Shown here piece by piece: positions 1 through 5,411 of a stretch of DNA of 6,583 nucleotides. This DNA comes from an uncultured Campylobacter sp. (lineage in GTDB: Bacteria; Campylobacterota; Campylobacteria; Campylobacterales; Campylobacteraceae), in contig CAJPSJ010000118.1 in the NCBI GenBank assembly GCA_905373295.1, forward strand, positions 1 to 6,583, in the 5' to 3' direction. The position numbers and the translations under genes were made by a program. Each line of letters begins with the position of its first letter. The first letter of the stretch is position 1. Below the pieces are notes generated by a model. That model worked only from the letters and a program-made list of their open reading frames with translations, ran no database searches and was not told the origin of the DNA.

Positions 1-266
1 TATCGCTCTTGGCGATACATATCGGTGGCGAAATTTTACGACAGCCGCGGCAAAGTCATCCACAAAATGCGCCGTATCATCGCATCACACCAAGGGCTAA
101 GGCTCATTTCCGCGCTTCGGTACAAGTTTAAATTTAAAAGCCTACGCCTCGTTAAATTTTTAGAATTTCACCAAAAACAAACTCACAAACCCGCTAAATT
201 TAAAGCGGCGAAAATTTTAAATTCCTCGCCGCTAGCTAGCCGCGCAAGTTTGCCGAGCGCTTAAAT
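1..266. other. Unassigned stretch without a supported gene
   Basis: No gene is recognisable here. The first ~95 bases are open in all three plus frames, and one plus frame stays open to a TAA at 262-264. The implied 79-residue product from an ATG at 25 is Lys/Arg-rich, resembles nothing I know, lacks a ribosome binding site, and is mostly built from repeated AAATTT words. On the minus strand a frame is open from about 82 to the window edge, but it has no good start. The region may hold the edge of a gene outside the window. Positions 120-266 are AT-rich spacer behind the minus-strand PLP enzyme gene and include the hairpin listed separately. Confidence 0.4.
204..233 (-). terminator. Hairpin behind the PLP enzyme gene, candidate terminator
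   Basis: A perfect 8-bp inverted repeat (AGCGGCGA at 204-211 with TCGCCGCT at 226-233) has a 14-base AT-rich loop. It lies 33 bases beyond the minus-strand stop codon. Read on the minus strand, the GC-rich stem is followed by TTAAATTT, which is T-rich but not an unbroken T run. Position and shape fit an intrinsic terminator for the ridA-PLP enzyme operon, though it is not a textbook one. Confidence 0.5.
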
Positions 267-1352
267 TTAATGATCGCTCTTCAGCCCCGCGCCGCAAAGC
301 GGGATGATGCTATCTCCTTGCAGATCGCGGCTTTCTTTGTAGCGCAGATACGCCGCGTAGGTAGCCGCGGTCGTATGCTCGACGTAAAATCCGCCGCGCG
401 CAAGAGCCGCTCTGGCAGGCAGTATGTCGCTCTCGCTCGCCAAGATCACCTCGCGCTCGCCCGCGTAGCTTGAGCCAAAAATTTCACCCGCGCGCATCGG
501 TCTTGCGATCGCGATACCCTCCGCTAGCGTCGGCTGCGGCTCGATCTCGCGCGCCGCACCTTTAGCGTCAAAAAGCGGAGCGCAATGCTCGCCCTGAACG
601 ATGAAAATTTTTGGCAGCGCCTCGATAAAGCCGCCCTCATATAGCTCGCCCAGCGCCGCTTGAGCGCCCAGTAGCAGCGTGCCGTTGCCCACGGGGATAA
701 AGATATTGCGCGGCACCCTGCCCAGCTGCTCGTAGATTTCATAAACGTAGCTCTTTGTCCCCTCGTAAAAGATCGGATTATAAACGTGGTTAGCGTAATA
801 AATTTGCTCCTGCGCTGCCTTTTTGCGGCACGCATCCGCCGTCTCGTCTCGGCTGCCGTCAAACACCGTGACGTGCGCGCCGTGGCTTTTGATCATATCG
901 ATCTTTTTGGGCGACGTGCCCTTCGGGACGTAAATTTCACACTCGATGCCCGCACGAGCGCAGTACGCCGCCACGGCGTTGCCCGCGTTACCGCTGGAGT
1001 CTTGCAGCACCTTTTTCACGCCGATATTTTTGGCATGTAGCACCAAAACCGCCGCGCCGCGATCTTTGAATGAAAGCGTAGGCATCGCGTAATCAAGCTT
1101 GAGATAGAGGTCTTTGCTGAATTCCACGCTCGCCGTAAGCCCCTCGCCCATCGAGATTTCTCTAAATTTAGCCGTGTCAATGCCCATAAACTTGCGGTAT
1201 CTAAAGATGCTAAACTCGCTTTGATCTACAAGCGCGGGGTTAAATTTAGGCGCGTCGGAGTTTAGCTTATACAGCCCGCCGCAGTCGCATTTATAGCGCA
1301 AAGTATCGATGGGCGCGTGCTTGCCGCATCCCGTGCAGATGAAATCGCTCAT
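267..1352 (-). CDS. Threonine synthase-like PLP-dependent enzyme (fold type II)
   Basis: A cytosolic PLP enzyme of the tryptophan-synthase-beta/threonine-synthase superfamily (361 aa). An N-terminal zinc-ribbon-like knuckle has Cys6, Cys9, Cys22 and Cys24. The Schiff-base lysine is K96 in PTLSFKDRGA. SSGNAGNA (119-126) is the cofactor/substrate loop, PVGNGT (220-225) the glycine-rich phosphate-cup loop, and the fold closes with LCGAGLKSD (352-360). The EGTKS..YEIYEQLG segment (198-211) resembles the EGQKT..FE motif of threonine synthases, so homology searches will probably name it ThrC. Against that name, the segment matching the usual GNFDDALR of threonine synthases reads DGSRDETADAC. The residue facing the PLP ring nitrogen appears to be Cys353, where Thr or Ser is usual. 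Its partner is ridA, 8 bp upstream. I infer an ammonia-lyase or dehydratase acting on Ser, Thr, diaminopropionate or a similar amino acid. The superfamily is certain, the substrate is not. The ATG start has a good Shine-Dalgarno. Confidence 0.9.
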   Translation of the reverse strand: MSDFICTGCGKHAPIDTLRYKCDCGGLYKLNSDAPKFNPALVDQSEFSIFRYRKFMGIDTAKFREISMGEGLTASVEFSKDLYLKLDYAMPTLSFKDRGAAVLVLHAKNIGVKKVLQDSSGNAGNAVAAYCARAGIECEIYVPKGTSPKKIDMIKSHGAHVTVFDGSRDETADACRKKAAQEQIYYANHVYNPIFYEGTKSYVYEIYEQLGRVPRNIFIPVGNGTLLLGAQAALGELYEGGFIEALPKIFIVQGEHCAPLFDAKGAAREIEPQPTLAEGIAIARPMRAGEIFGSSYAGEREVILASESDILPARAALARGGFYVEHTTAATYAAYLRYKESRDLQGDSIIPLCGAGLKSDH

Positions 1353-1355
1353 TTT

Positions 1356-1362
1356 CGCTCCT
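1356..1362 (-). promoter_or_regulatory. Ribosome binding site overlapping the ridA stop
   Basis: On the minus strand AGGAGCG precedes the ATG of the PLP enzyme gene by 3 bases (core AGGAG by 5). Its first two bases (AG) are the last two of the ridA TAG stop codon at 1361-1363. A ribosome finishing ridA therefore covers the start signal of the next gene, which points to translational coupling and fixed co-production of the two enzymes. Confidence 0.75.
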
Positions 1363-1747
1363 ATTTTTTCTCTTTTATTTTTGCGACGGCCTCGATCTCT
1401 ACGAGGCAGCCGAAATGTAGAGCCGTAGTCGGCACCACGACGCGGGCGGGTTTGTGCGCGCCGAAAAACAGCGCGTACTGCTCGTCGATCACGTCCCAGT
1501 TCGCGACATCAGGCGTATAGACGCGGCACATCCGCACGTCGCTTTTATCCGCGCCCGCGGCGGCGAGCACTGCCGCGACGTTGCTTAGAGCCTGCGAGGT
1601 CTGCGCAGCAAGGCCCTCTGGAGCGACCCCCGTGCGCGGATCCACGCTTAGCTGCCCCGAGACGTAGAGCGTGCCGTCGTCGTCTAAGATGCCCGGCGCA
1701 TAATGCGCCTTTTTCGGCGCGAAACCGGTTGGATAAATTTCTTTCAT
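1361..1747 (-). CDS. ridA: RidA/YjgF-family reactive enamine/imine deaminase
   Basis: A small cytosolic protein (128 aa, the usual family length, normally a trimer) that hydrolyses enamines and imines such as 2-aminoacrylate released by PLP-dependent dehydratases. Visible features: YVSGQLSVDPRTG (28-40), the typical RidA beta-strand segment with Ser30; the family signature PARVVVPTTALHFGCLVEIE (100-119), with Arg102 matching the carboxylate-binding arginine (Arg105 in E. coli) and Glu119 matching Glu120. Two details differ from the E. coli protein: Asp88 stands where I align E. coli Asn88, and a Thr sits at the signature position usually held by a small or basic residue. This may mark a Rid subgroup other than housekeeping RidA. 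It is the first gene of a two-gene operon. The start has AAAGGAGC at 1752-1759 (core AGGAG 5 bases away), so the ATG at 1747 is secure. Confidence 0.92.
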   Translation of the reverse strand: MKEIYPTGFAPKKAHYAPGILDDDGTLYVSGQLSVDPRTGVAPEGLAAQTSQALSNVAAVLAAAGADKSDVRMCRVYTPDVANWDVIDEQYALFFGAHKPARVVVPTTALHFGCLVEIEAVAKIKEKK

Positions 1748-1761
1748 TTAAGCTCCTTTGC

Positions 1762-1777
1762 ATATAAAATTTTATAT
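1762..1777. promoter_or_regulatory. 16-bp perfect palindrome, candidate operator at the ridA promoter
   Basis: ATATAAAATTTTATAT is perfectly self-complementary and lies 15-30 bases before the ridA start. On the minus strand it contains TATAAA (1771-1776), a plausible -10 box that would start transcription about 17 bases before the ATG. A repressor bound here would block the operon, and the divergently encoded YheO-type regulator is the obvious candidate. Because the spacer is so AT-rich, a chance palindrome of this kind is also possible. Confidence 0.4.
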
Positions 1778-1816
1778 AATTTTACTCTAAATTTATTAAA
1801 AATATATAACTATTTC

Positions 1817-1822
1817 TATAAA
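1817..1822 (+). promoter_or_regulatory. Candidate -10 box for the regulator gene
   Basis: TATAAA within TTTCTATAAATTTGC lies about 65-70 bases before the proposed TTG start of the regulator. No clear -35 box is seen at the right distance, only AT-rich DNA, which is normal for the main sigma factor of Campylobacter. The surrounding spacer offers several similar words, so this is only the best of several choices. Confidence 0.35.
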
Positions 1823-1828
1823 TTTGCA

Positions 1829-1842
1829 AAATTTTAAAATTT
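1829..1842. promoter_or_regulatory. 14-bp perfect palindrome in the divergent promoter region
   Basis: AAATTTTAAAATTT is self-complementary and sits just downstream of the candidate -10 box of the regulator gene, roughly at its transcription start. Together with the palindrome at 1762-1777 it could form a pair of operators for autoregulation and operon control. However, AAATTT words are very common throughout this genome fragment, so it may be background composition. Confidence 0.3.
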
Positions 1843-1877
1843 AATCTAAATTCATAGATTTTTTTATATGAAATTTC

Positions 1878-1882
1878 AGGAG
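1878..1882 (+). promoter_or_regulatory. Ribosome binding site deciding a TTG start
   Basis: AGGAG lies 6 bases before the in-frame TTG at 1889-1891. The earlier in-frame ATG at 1868 has only T-rich DNA before it (TTCATAGATTTTTTTAT) and no Shine-Dalgarno. This places the likely start of the regulator at TTG, seven codons inside the longest frame. Confidence 0.65.
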
Positions 1883-1888
1883 CCCGAA

Positions 1889-2605
1889 TTGAACCAACTT
1901 TTGCAGACCTTTATACCGACCGCGCACCTTATTAAAAATACGATCGGCGATTGCGAGGTGGTCATCCATGATATGAGCACGCCGCAAAGCTCCGTCGTTT
2001 TCGTCCTCGGCGACGTAACGGGCAGAAGGATCGGTCAAAGCTTCGATCATCTGATAAAGGACGTGTTGCTAAGCAAAAATTTTGAAAACGACTGCACCGC
2101 AAACTACTACTTCACCGCGCAAAACGGCAAGCTCATACGCTCCTCGACTTCTTTGATCCGCGCCGTAAACGGCAAAGTAGTAGGCGCGCTGTGTGTAAAT
2201 ATCGATACCTCAAGCGCCATGGCGGCATACAAAGTAATAAAAAATCTTCTACCGAACGCAAAGCTCGATAGCAAGGAGTTACAGGGCGCAAATTTTACCG
2301 ACGGAGGCTGCAATAACGCGGTATTAGATGAAGCGAGCTCAAATGACAGCGTAAATTTAGAAGTAAAAAACTTTAACGATTCGCAGCAAAATATCCTTGA
2401 TATCGTCCAGGACCTTATCGCATCGGCTACGCACGATCTGGATGTAGAGCGGATGAAGAAAGAGGATCGAAAGCGCATCGTAAAATTTCTCGCGCAAAAA
2501 GGGATTTTTGAGGTAAAGGGCGCAGTGGAGCTCGTCGCAAAGGCGCTTAGGACGCAGAAAGTCACGATTTACTCGTATATGGATGAGGTAAGGAAGGAGA
2601 GCTAG
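1889..2605 (+). CDS. YheO/DauR-type PAS-like plus helix-turn-helix transcriptional regulator
   Basis: A cytosolic DNA-binding regulator, 238 aa from the TTG start (245 aa if the ATG at 1868 is used; the numbers here follow that longer frame). The N-terminal half (about 12-118) is a YheO-like PAS domain, with GDCEVVIHDMSTPQSSVV (27-44) near the start and GKVVGALCVNID (102-113) at its end. A hydrophilic hinge follows (about 135-175). The C-terminal domain (about 196-243) has KKEDRKRIVKFLAQKGIF, then KGAVELVAKALRTQKVTIYSYMDEVR, the characteristic YheO-family helix-turn-helix. The best-known relative, DauR, represses D-arginine catabolism genes. Here the gene is divergent from ridA and the PLP enzyme gene, so I infer that it controls them in response to an amino acid or its breakdown product. 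TTG plus an AT-rich leader suggests low expression. The family is confident, the ligand unknown. Confidence 0.87.
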   Translation: MNQLLQTFIPTAHLIKNTIGDCEVVIHDMSTPQSSVVFVLGDVTGRRIGQSFDHLIKDVLLSKNFENDCTANYYFTAQNGKLIRSSTSLIRAVNGKVVGALCVNIDTSSAMAAYKVIKNLLPNAKLDSKELQGANFTDGGCNNAVLDEASSNDSVNLEVKNFNDSQQNILDIVQDLIASATHDLDVERMKKEDRKRIVKFLAQKGIFEVKGAVELVAKALRTQKVTIYSYMDEVRKES

Positions 2606-2778
2606 CCGCAGCGCATAAATTTGATCTAAAATTTAACAAGCATTGCGCGCCTTGTTATCAGCGTAGCCATACGGAGTGGCGCAAATTTTAATCTGAATTT
2701 GATGAACAAATCAAAAAGCAGGACATACTAATTCCTATTTTATGCAGCATGTAACGGCATAAAAGCAAAACTCATCTA
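2606..2778. other. Spacer between convergent genes, with weak hairpins
   Basis: The regulator (plus) and the transferase (minus) converge on this stretch. Two stems are visible: TAACAAG/CTTGTTA (2634-2640 with 2651-2657, 10-base loop), 28 bases after the regulator stop, and TTTTATGC/GCATAAAA (2738-2745 with 2757-2764, 11-base loop), 14 bases after the transferase stop. Neither is followed by a good T run, so both are weak terminator candidates. I see no gene here. Confidence 0.5.
2738..2764 (-). terminator. Weak hairpin behind the transferase gene
   Basis: A perfect 8-bp inverted repeat TTTTATGC/GCATAAAA with an 11-base loop lies 14 bases beyond the transferase stop codon. Its arm ends supply the A and T runs themselves, but the minus strand continues with TAGGAATT rather than a T run. 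The location fits a terminator; the structure alone would not prove one. Confidence 0.3.
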
Positions 2779-4767
2779 TTACTCGAACTCGTAGCCCTTC
2801 GTATTCTTTAATTTCTCGTCATAATCGACTCCGTTAGCAATTCGCTTACGCGAAGCATTGAAATCCGCTCGTATCGGGCTTTTGTGCTCGTCAAACTCAA
2901 GTGGCGCGACACCGATGATATCTGCTAGCAGATGCGCTAAATCATCGCTCATAAAAGGCTCATCTTTCGCCGCAGCCAGCCTCTGCCATAGTTTAGCATG
3001 ATCGCTCAAAAACTCGCGCGAAGCTATAAAAAGCAGCGGGATTTCGTAAGTAAAGCGGCTTTCCATGCCGTGCCCAAGGCGTCCATTTTCGTATAAATTC
3101 TCGCCGTGATCGCTAAGATAGACGATGAGGCTGTCGTCGCCAGAGAAAATTTTAAAAATTTCATTTATGACAAAATCGTTGTAAAGCACGCTGTTGTCAT
3201 AATATGAGACGACATCCTTCTGCTTGGAAGTAAGTTTTGCCTTTACGTCCGCCGCGCTAAACTTGCCAAATCCCTCGGGATAGCGCAGGCTGTAATCCAT
3301 ATGGCTGCCGATGAGATGGATCACGTAGAAATTTCGCTCGCTCTGCCCCGCTTTCGCCTGATTTATGAGCGGAAGCAGCACCCCGTCAGGCTTGATGCGA
3401 ACGGTTTCGTAAAGATTGCTCTTTGAGAGGAAGGATTCCGCGTCCGCGCGATCGGCAGCACTTTTAGCGCTTAGCGCATGTGCGCCGAAGGCTTCTTGAT
3501 TGCTGATCCAAAAGGTGCGGTAGCCACTTAGCTTAAACATATCGATGATGCTAAGGTTGCGAAACCAAGCCCTTTTGCGCTCGCTTTCGTAATCGCTGAA
3601 ATTTAAAAGCCGCATCAGCACCTGATTAGTCGTGCCGTAAGGCGAGATTGTATCGCTAAATTTTATCAGATTGCCGCTTGCCTCGAGACCCTCCAAAAGC
3701 GGCGTATTTTTAACGCCGTAGCCGTAGAGCGACATATGTCCGCGCTGCAAGCTCTCGCCGATTATTAGGATGATATTTTTGACACGAGACTTTTGCAAGG
3801 CGGGGTTTGTAGCGGCCTCAGGGTTTTTAGAATTTGAAATCACGCTGGGGCTTTGCGGCGCAGAATTTAAAGTTTCGCTCCAGCTTTGCACCTGAGCGCC
3901 TGGGGCGGAAGTAGAATTTTGAGATGCAAGGCCGGGGGTAGCGCTTTGCGGATCTGAATTTGCGCTGCTTTTTAAAACGCTTTCGTTCGCGCGCTTGGCC
4001 TCGTCATATCCGAGCTGCACTTCGCGCATATCGGTGATGAAATTTTTATCGCTTAGATAATCTTTTACCGTAAAGGCAAACTCCAGCGGGACATATTGCG
4101 ATAGCTTGGTTATATAGCCGTGCTTGCCCTGAAAAGCTTTAGTGGCAATATCCGCGCAAAAGATCGTGCCATAGATAAGATAAAGCGCTGCTAGCAGCAA
4201 TCTTAGGCGGCCATGCGCTTGCTCCCTCTTTCTCTGCCCTGCTCTTAGTACCGCACAAATGCAGCCGAGCAGCACCGCTAAATATAAAATCGTTGCGGGA
4301 TTAAGAAACTGCGAAACAAACTCGCGCGTCTCGGCTGCGTCGGTATGGACGATCGCGTCAATCGCCACGACGTTGAAGCTTGAGTCGAAATTTACGATCA
4401 AAAACAAAGCTGCGCTCGCAATCAGCGCAATTAGCGCCAGTAGTACGCACGAAACGAGCTTAAAAAATCGCCCGCTAAGCAAATAGCAGAGGTGAAAGAT
4501 GAGCAAATTTATGATGAATACCGCGGGAAAGCTCTCGGCGATGTAGGCAAAGATGGGGCCGTTAATCTGATAATGTATCTTAGCCCAGCATGCGAGCAGA
4601 CATAGCGCCGTGCTGAGCCAAAACACCCTCCACACGGGACGTTCGCGCAGCGCGGCAAAAAAGCCGCGATCGATTTGCATAAACAAGCGCGCTATAAGCC
4701 TACCCGCTTTCGTCCGCGCCATAAGTCCGCCTATATTTGCTAGCGCTACATAAAATTTTTCTCTCAT
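2779..4767 (-). CDS. Inner-membrane sulfatase-fold phosphoethanolamine-transferase-like protein
   Basis: Likely transfers phosphoethanolamine (or a similar phospho-alcohol) to an envelope glycan or lipid, with the catalytic domain in the periplasm. It is 662 aa from the preferred start (682 aa if the ATG at 4827 is used; the numbers here follow that longer frame). Five hydrophobic segments lie at about 65-84, 92-117, 121-146, 176-195 and 208-226. A low-complexity Ser/Ala/Asn/Pro linker (about 283-346) leads to the alkaline-phosphatase/sulfatase domain: IILIIGES (352-359, metal ligand Glu358), SLYGYG, a probable nucleophile at Thr399/Thr400 in YGTTNQ, GSHMDY (507-512), SDHGE (572-576, Asp573/His574) and GHGM (585-588). 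There is no cysteine after residue 224, unlike the disulfide-rich lipid A transferases EptA and C. jejuni EptC. The GTTNQ nucleophile context also differs from their CGTxTAxSxPCMF motif. It is therefore nearer the CptA/OpgE-like side, acceptor unknown. It is transcribed alone, far from map. The start at 4767 is chosen because AGGA lies 8 bases upstream, while the ATG at 4827 has no such signal. Confidence 0.88.
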   Translation of the reverse strand: MREKFYVALANIGGLMARTKAGRLIARLFMQIDRGFFAALRERPVWRVFWLSTALCLLACWAKIHYQINGPIFAYIAESFPAVFIINLLIFHLCYLLSGRFFKLVSCVLLALIALIASAALFLIVNFDSSFNVVAIDAIVHTDAAETREFVSQFLNPATILYLAVLLGCICAVLRAGQRKREQAHGRLRLLLAALYLIYGTIFCADIATKAFQGKHGYITKLSQYVPLEFAFTVKDYLSDKNFITDMREVQLGYDEAKRANESVLKSSANSDPQSATPGLASQNSTSAPGAQVQSWSETLNSAPQSPSVISNSKNPEAATNPALQKSRVKNIILIIGESLQRGHMSLYGYGVKNTPLLEGLEASGNLIKFSDTISPYGTTNQVLMRLLNFSDYESERKRAWFRNLSIIDMFKLSGYRTFWISNQEAFGAHALSAKSAADRADAESFLSKSNLYETVRIKPDGVLLPLINQAKAGQSERNFYVIHLIGSHMDYSLRYPEGFGKFSAADVKAKLTSKQKDVVSYYDNSVLYNDFVINEIFKIFSGDDSLIVYLSDHGENLYENGRLGHGMESRFTYEIPLLFIASREFLSDHAKLWQRLAAAKDEPFMSDDLAHLLADIIGVAPLEFDEHKSPIRADFNASRKRIANGVDYDEKLKNTKGYEFE

Positions 4768-4775
4768 TTTATATT

Positions 4776-4779
4776 TCCT
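4776..4779 (-). promoter_or_regulatory. Ribosome binding site deciding the transferase start
   Basis: On the minus strand AGGA precedes the ATG at 4765-4767 by 8 bases (AGGAAATATAAAATG). The upstream in-frame ATG at 4825-4827 follows AAAGCGAAAAC, without a Shine-Dalgarno. The extra 20 residues it would add are polar and include Cys7, and look like translated leader. Confidence 0.55.
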
Positions 4780-5316
4780 GCCTTGTACGAAGAGACGCGA
4801 CGGCGCGCACTCTGCGTAGCGCGACATGTTTTCGCTTTAAAATCAAGGCGCAATCTTAGCCGCTTAAAGCTTTGAGCTTGCTTACTTGCGCGCCTTTACG
4901 CTTCAAATTTTGCGGCTAAATTTTAAAGATACGGGGAGTTTGGAATGGGGCGGCGGAATTTTGAGGCGAAGTTCCAATTTAAAACGGATTTATGAGTGAG
5001 GTTATGAGACAGAAGCTCCGGGATAAAATTATTAAAACGTAATTTCAAAAAATTTAGCTAATTGAAATTTCGAAGCAATATTGCCGCGGTCAAAACGCTC
5101 GGGCAAAAATTTTAATAAGATGCGCGGCAAATGGCGCGTTTTATAACGCTTGCATGCCTCATAAAGCCTGCTACGAGGCTAGAGCAGATGAAGCGACCGC
5201 GACGCGATATTTTTTAAAATTTACGGCCAGGCTACGAACCGTCGCGATAAGCCTTGAAAGGTCTTCGGACAAAAATTTATGCATGAAGCGATCAAAGTAA
5301 AATTCTACGGCACGAG

Positions 5317-5328
5317 CAGTGTAAAATT
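5317..5328. repeat. Alternative pairing arm, direct repeat of 5369-5380
   Basis: CAGTGTAAAATT here is repeated almost exactly at 5368-5379 (AGTGTAAAATT shared). Both copies can pair with AATTTTGCACTG at 5351-5362 with a single G-T wobble. Only one pairing can form at a time, so the three segments make two mutually exclusive hairpins. Confidence 0.6.
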
Positions 5329-5348
5329 ATTGAAAGCCAATCGCGAAC

Positions 5349-5380
5349 AAAATTTTGCACTGATAAAAGTGTAAAATTTT
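5349..5380 (-). terminator. Strong hairpin behind map, candidate terminator of the secY-map transcript
   Basis: AAAATTTTGCAC (5349-5360) pairs with GTGTAAAATTTT (5369-5380) over 12 bp with one G-T wobble and an 8-base loop. It begins 31 bases after the map stop codon on the minus strand. Read on the minus strand, the closing arm ends in AAAATTTT followed by GTTCG, so a short U run lies at the stem base. This makes it the best terminator candidate for the end of the spc operon here. The structure is nearly symmetrical and could also work on the plus strand. Confidence 0.55.
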
Positions 5381-5411
5381 AACTAGGCCGCGTTAGTTTT
5401 TACGCGAAATT

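Larger units (their letters stand above)
4828..5411. other. Long intergenic region, repeat-rich, no convincing gene
   Basis: This spacer of almost 600 bp (about 640 with the transferase leader) lies between map and the transferase gene, both on the minus strand. It must hold the 3' end of the secY-map transcript and the promoter of the transferase, though no clear promoter stands out. Inverted repeats: TTAGCCGC/GCGGCTAA (4856-4863 with 4912-4919), AATTTCAA/TTGAAATT (5041-5048 with 5062-5069), CGCGACG/CGTCGCG (5198-5204 with 5240-5246), and the set at 5317-5380. Tiny plus-strand frames exist: 16 codons at 4945-4995 overlapping 16 codons at 4992-5042 by ATGA, and 48 codons at 5154-5300. I recognise none of these, and only the first has a possible binding site (GGGGAG). 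A small RNA or decayed gene is possible but unproven. Confidence 0.5.

Noticed and set aside
231..240. GCTAGCTAGC palindrome
   Set aside because: A short simple repeat of CTAG type that overlaps the terminator arm; no sign that it is a binding site.
25..264. Plus-strand frame of 79 codons at the left edge
   Set aside because: No ribosome binding site, composition dominated by AAATTT words, no recognisable motif, and it runs through the likely terminator of the PLP enzyme operon.
524..862. Overlapping frames within the PLP enzyme gene on both strands (including 270-473 and 786-1040)
   Set aside because: They are shadows of a well-conserved gene; their products are Arg/Ala-rich and match no family.
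2107..2565. Minus-strand frame of 152 codons opposite the regulator
   Set aside because: It lies wholly antisense to the YheO-type gene and gives a Ser/Phe/Cys-rich product typical of a shadow frame.
2634..2657. TAACAAG/CTTGTTA stem as terminator of the regulator gene
   Set aside because: The stem is short and AT-rich with a 10-base loop and no T run follows; mentioned in the spacer entry but not called a terminator.
5154..5300. 48-codon plus-strand frame in the long spacer
   Set aside because: No Shine-Dalgarno before the ATG, no recognisable motif, and it crosses inverted repeats; kept only as a note in the spacer entry.
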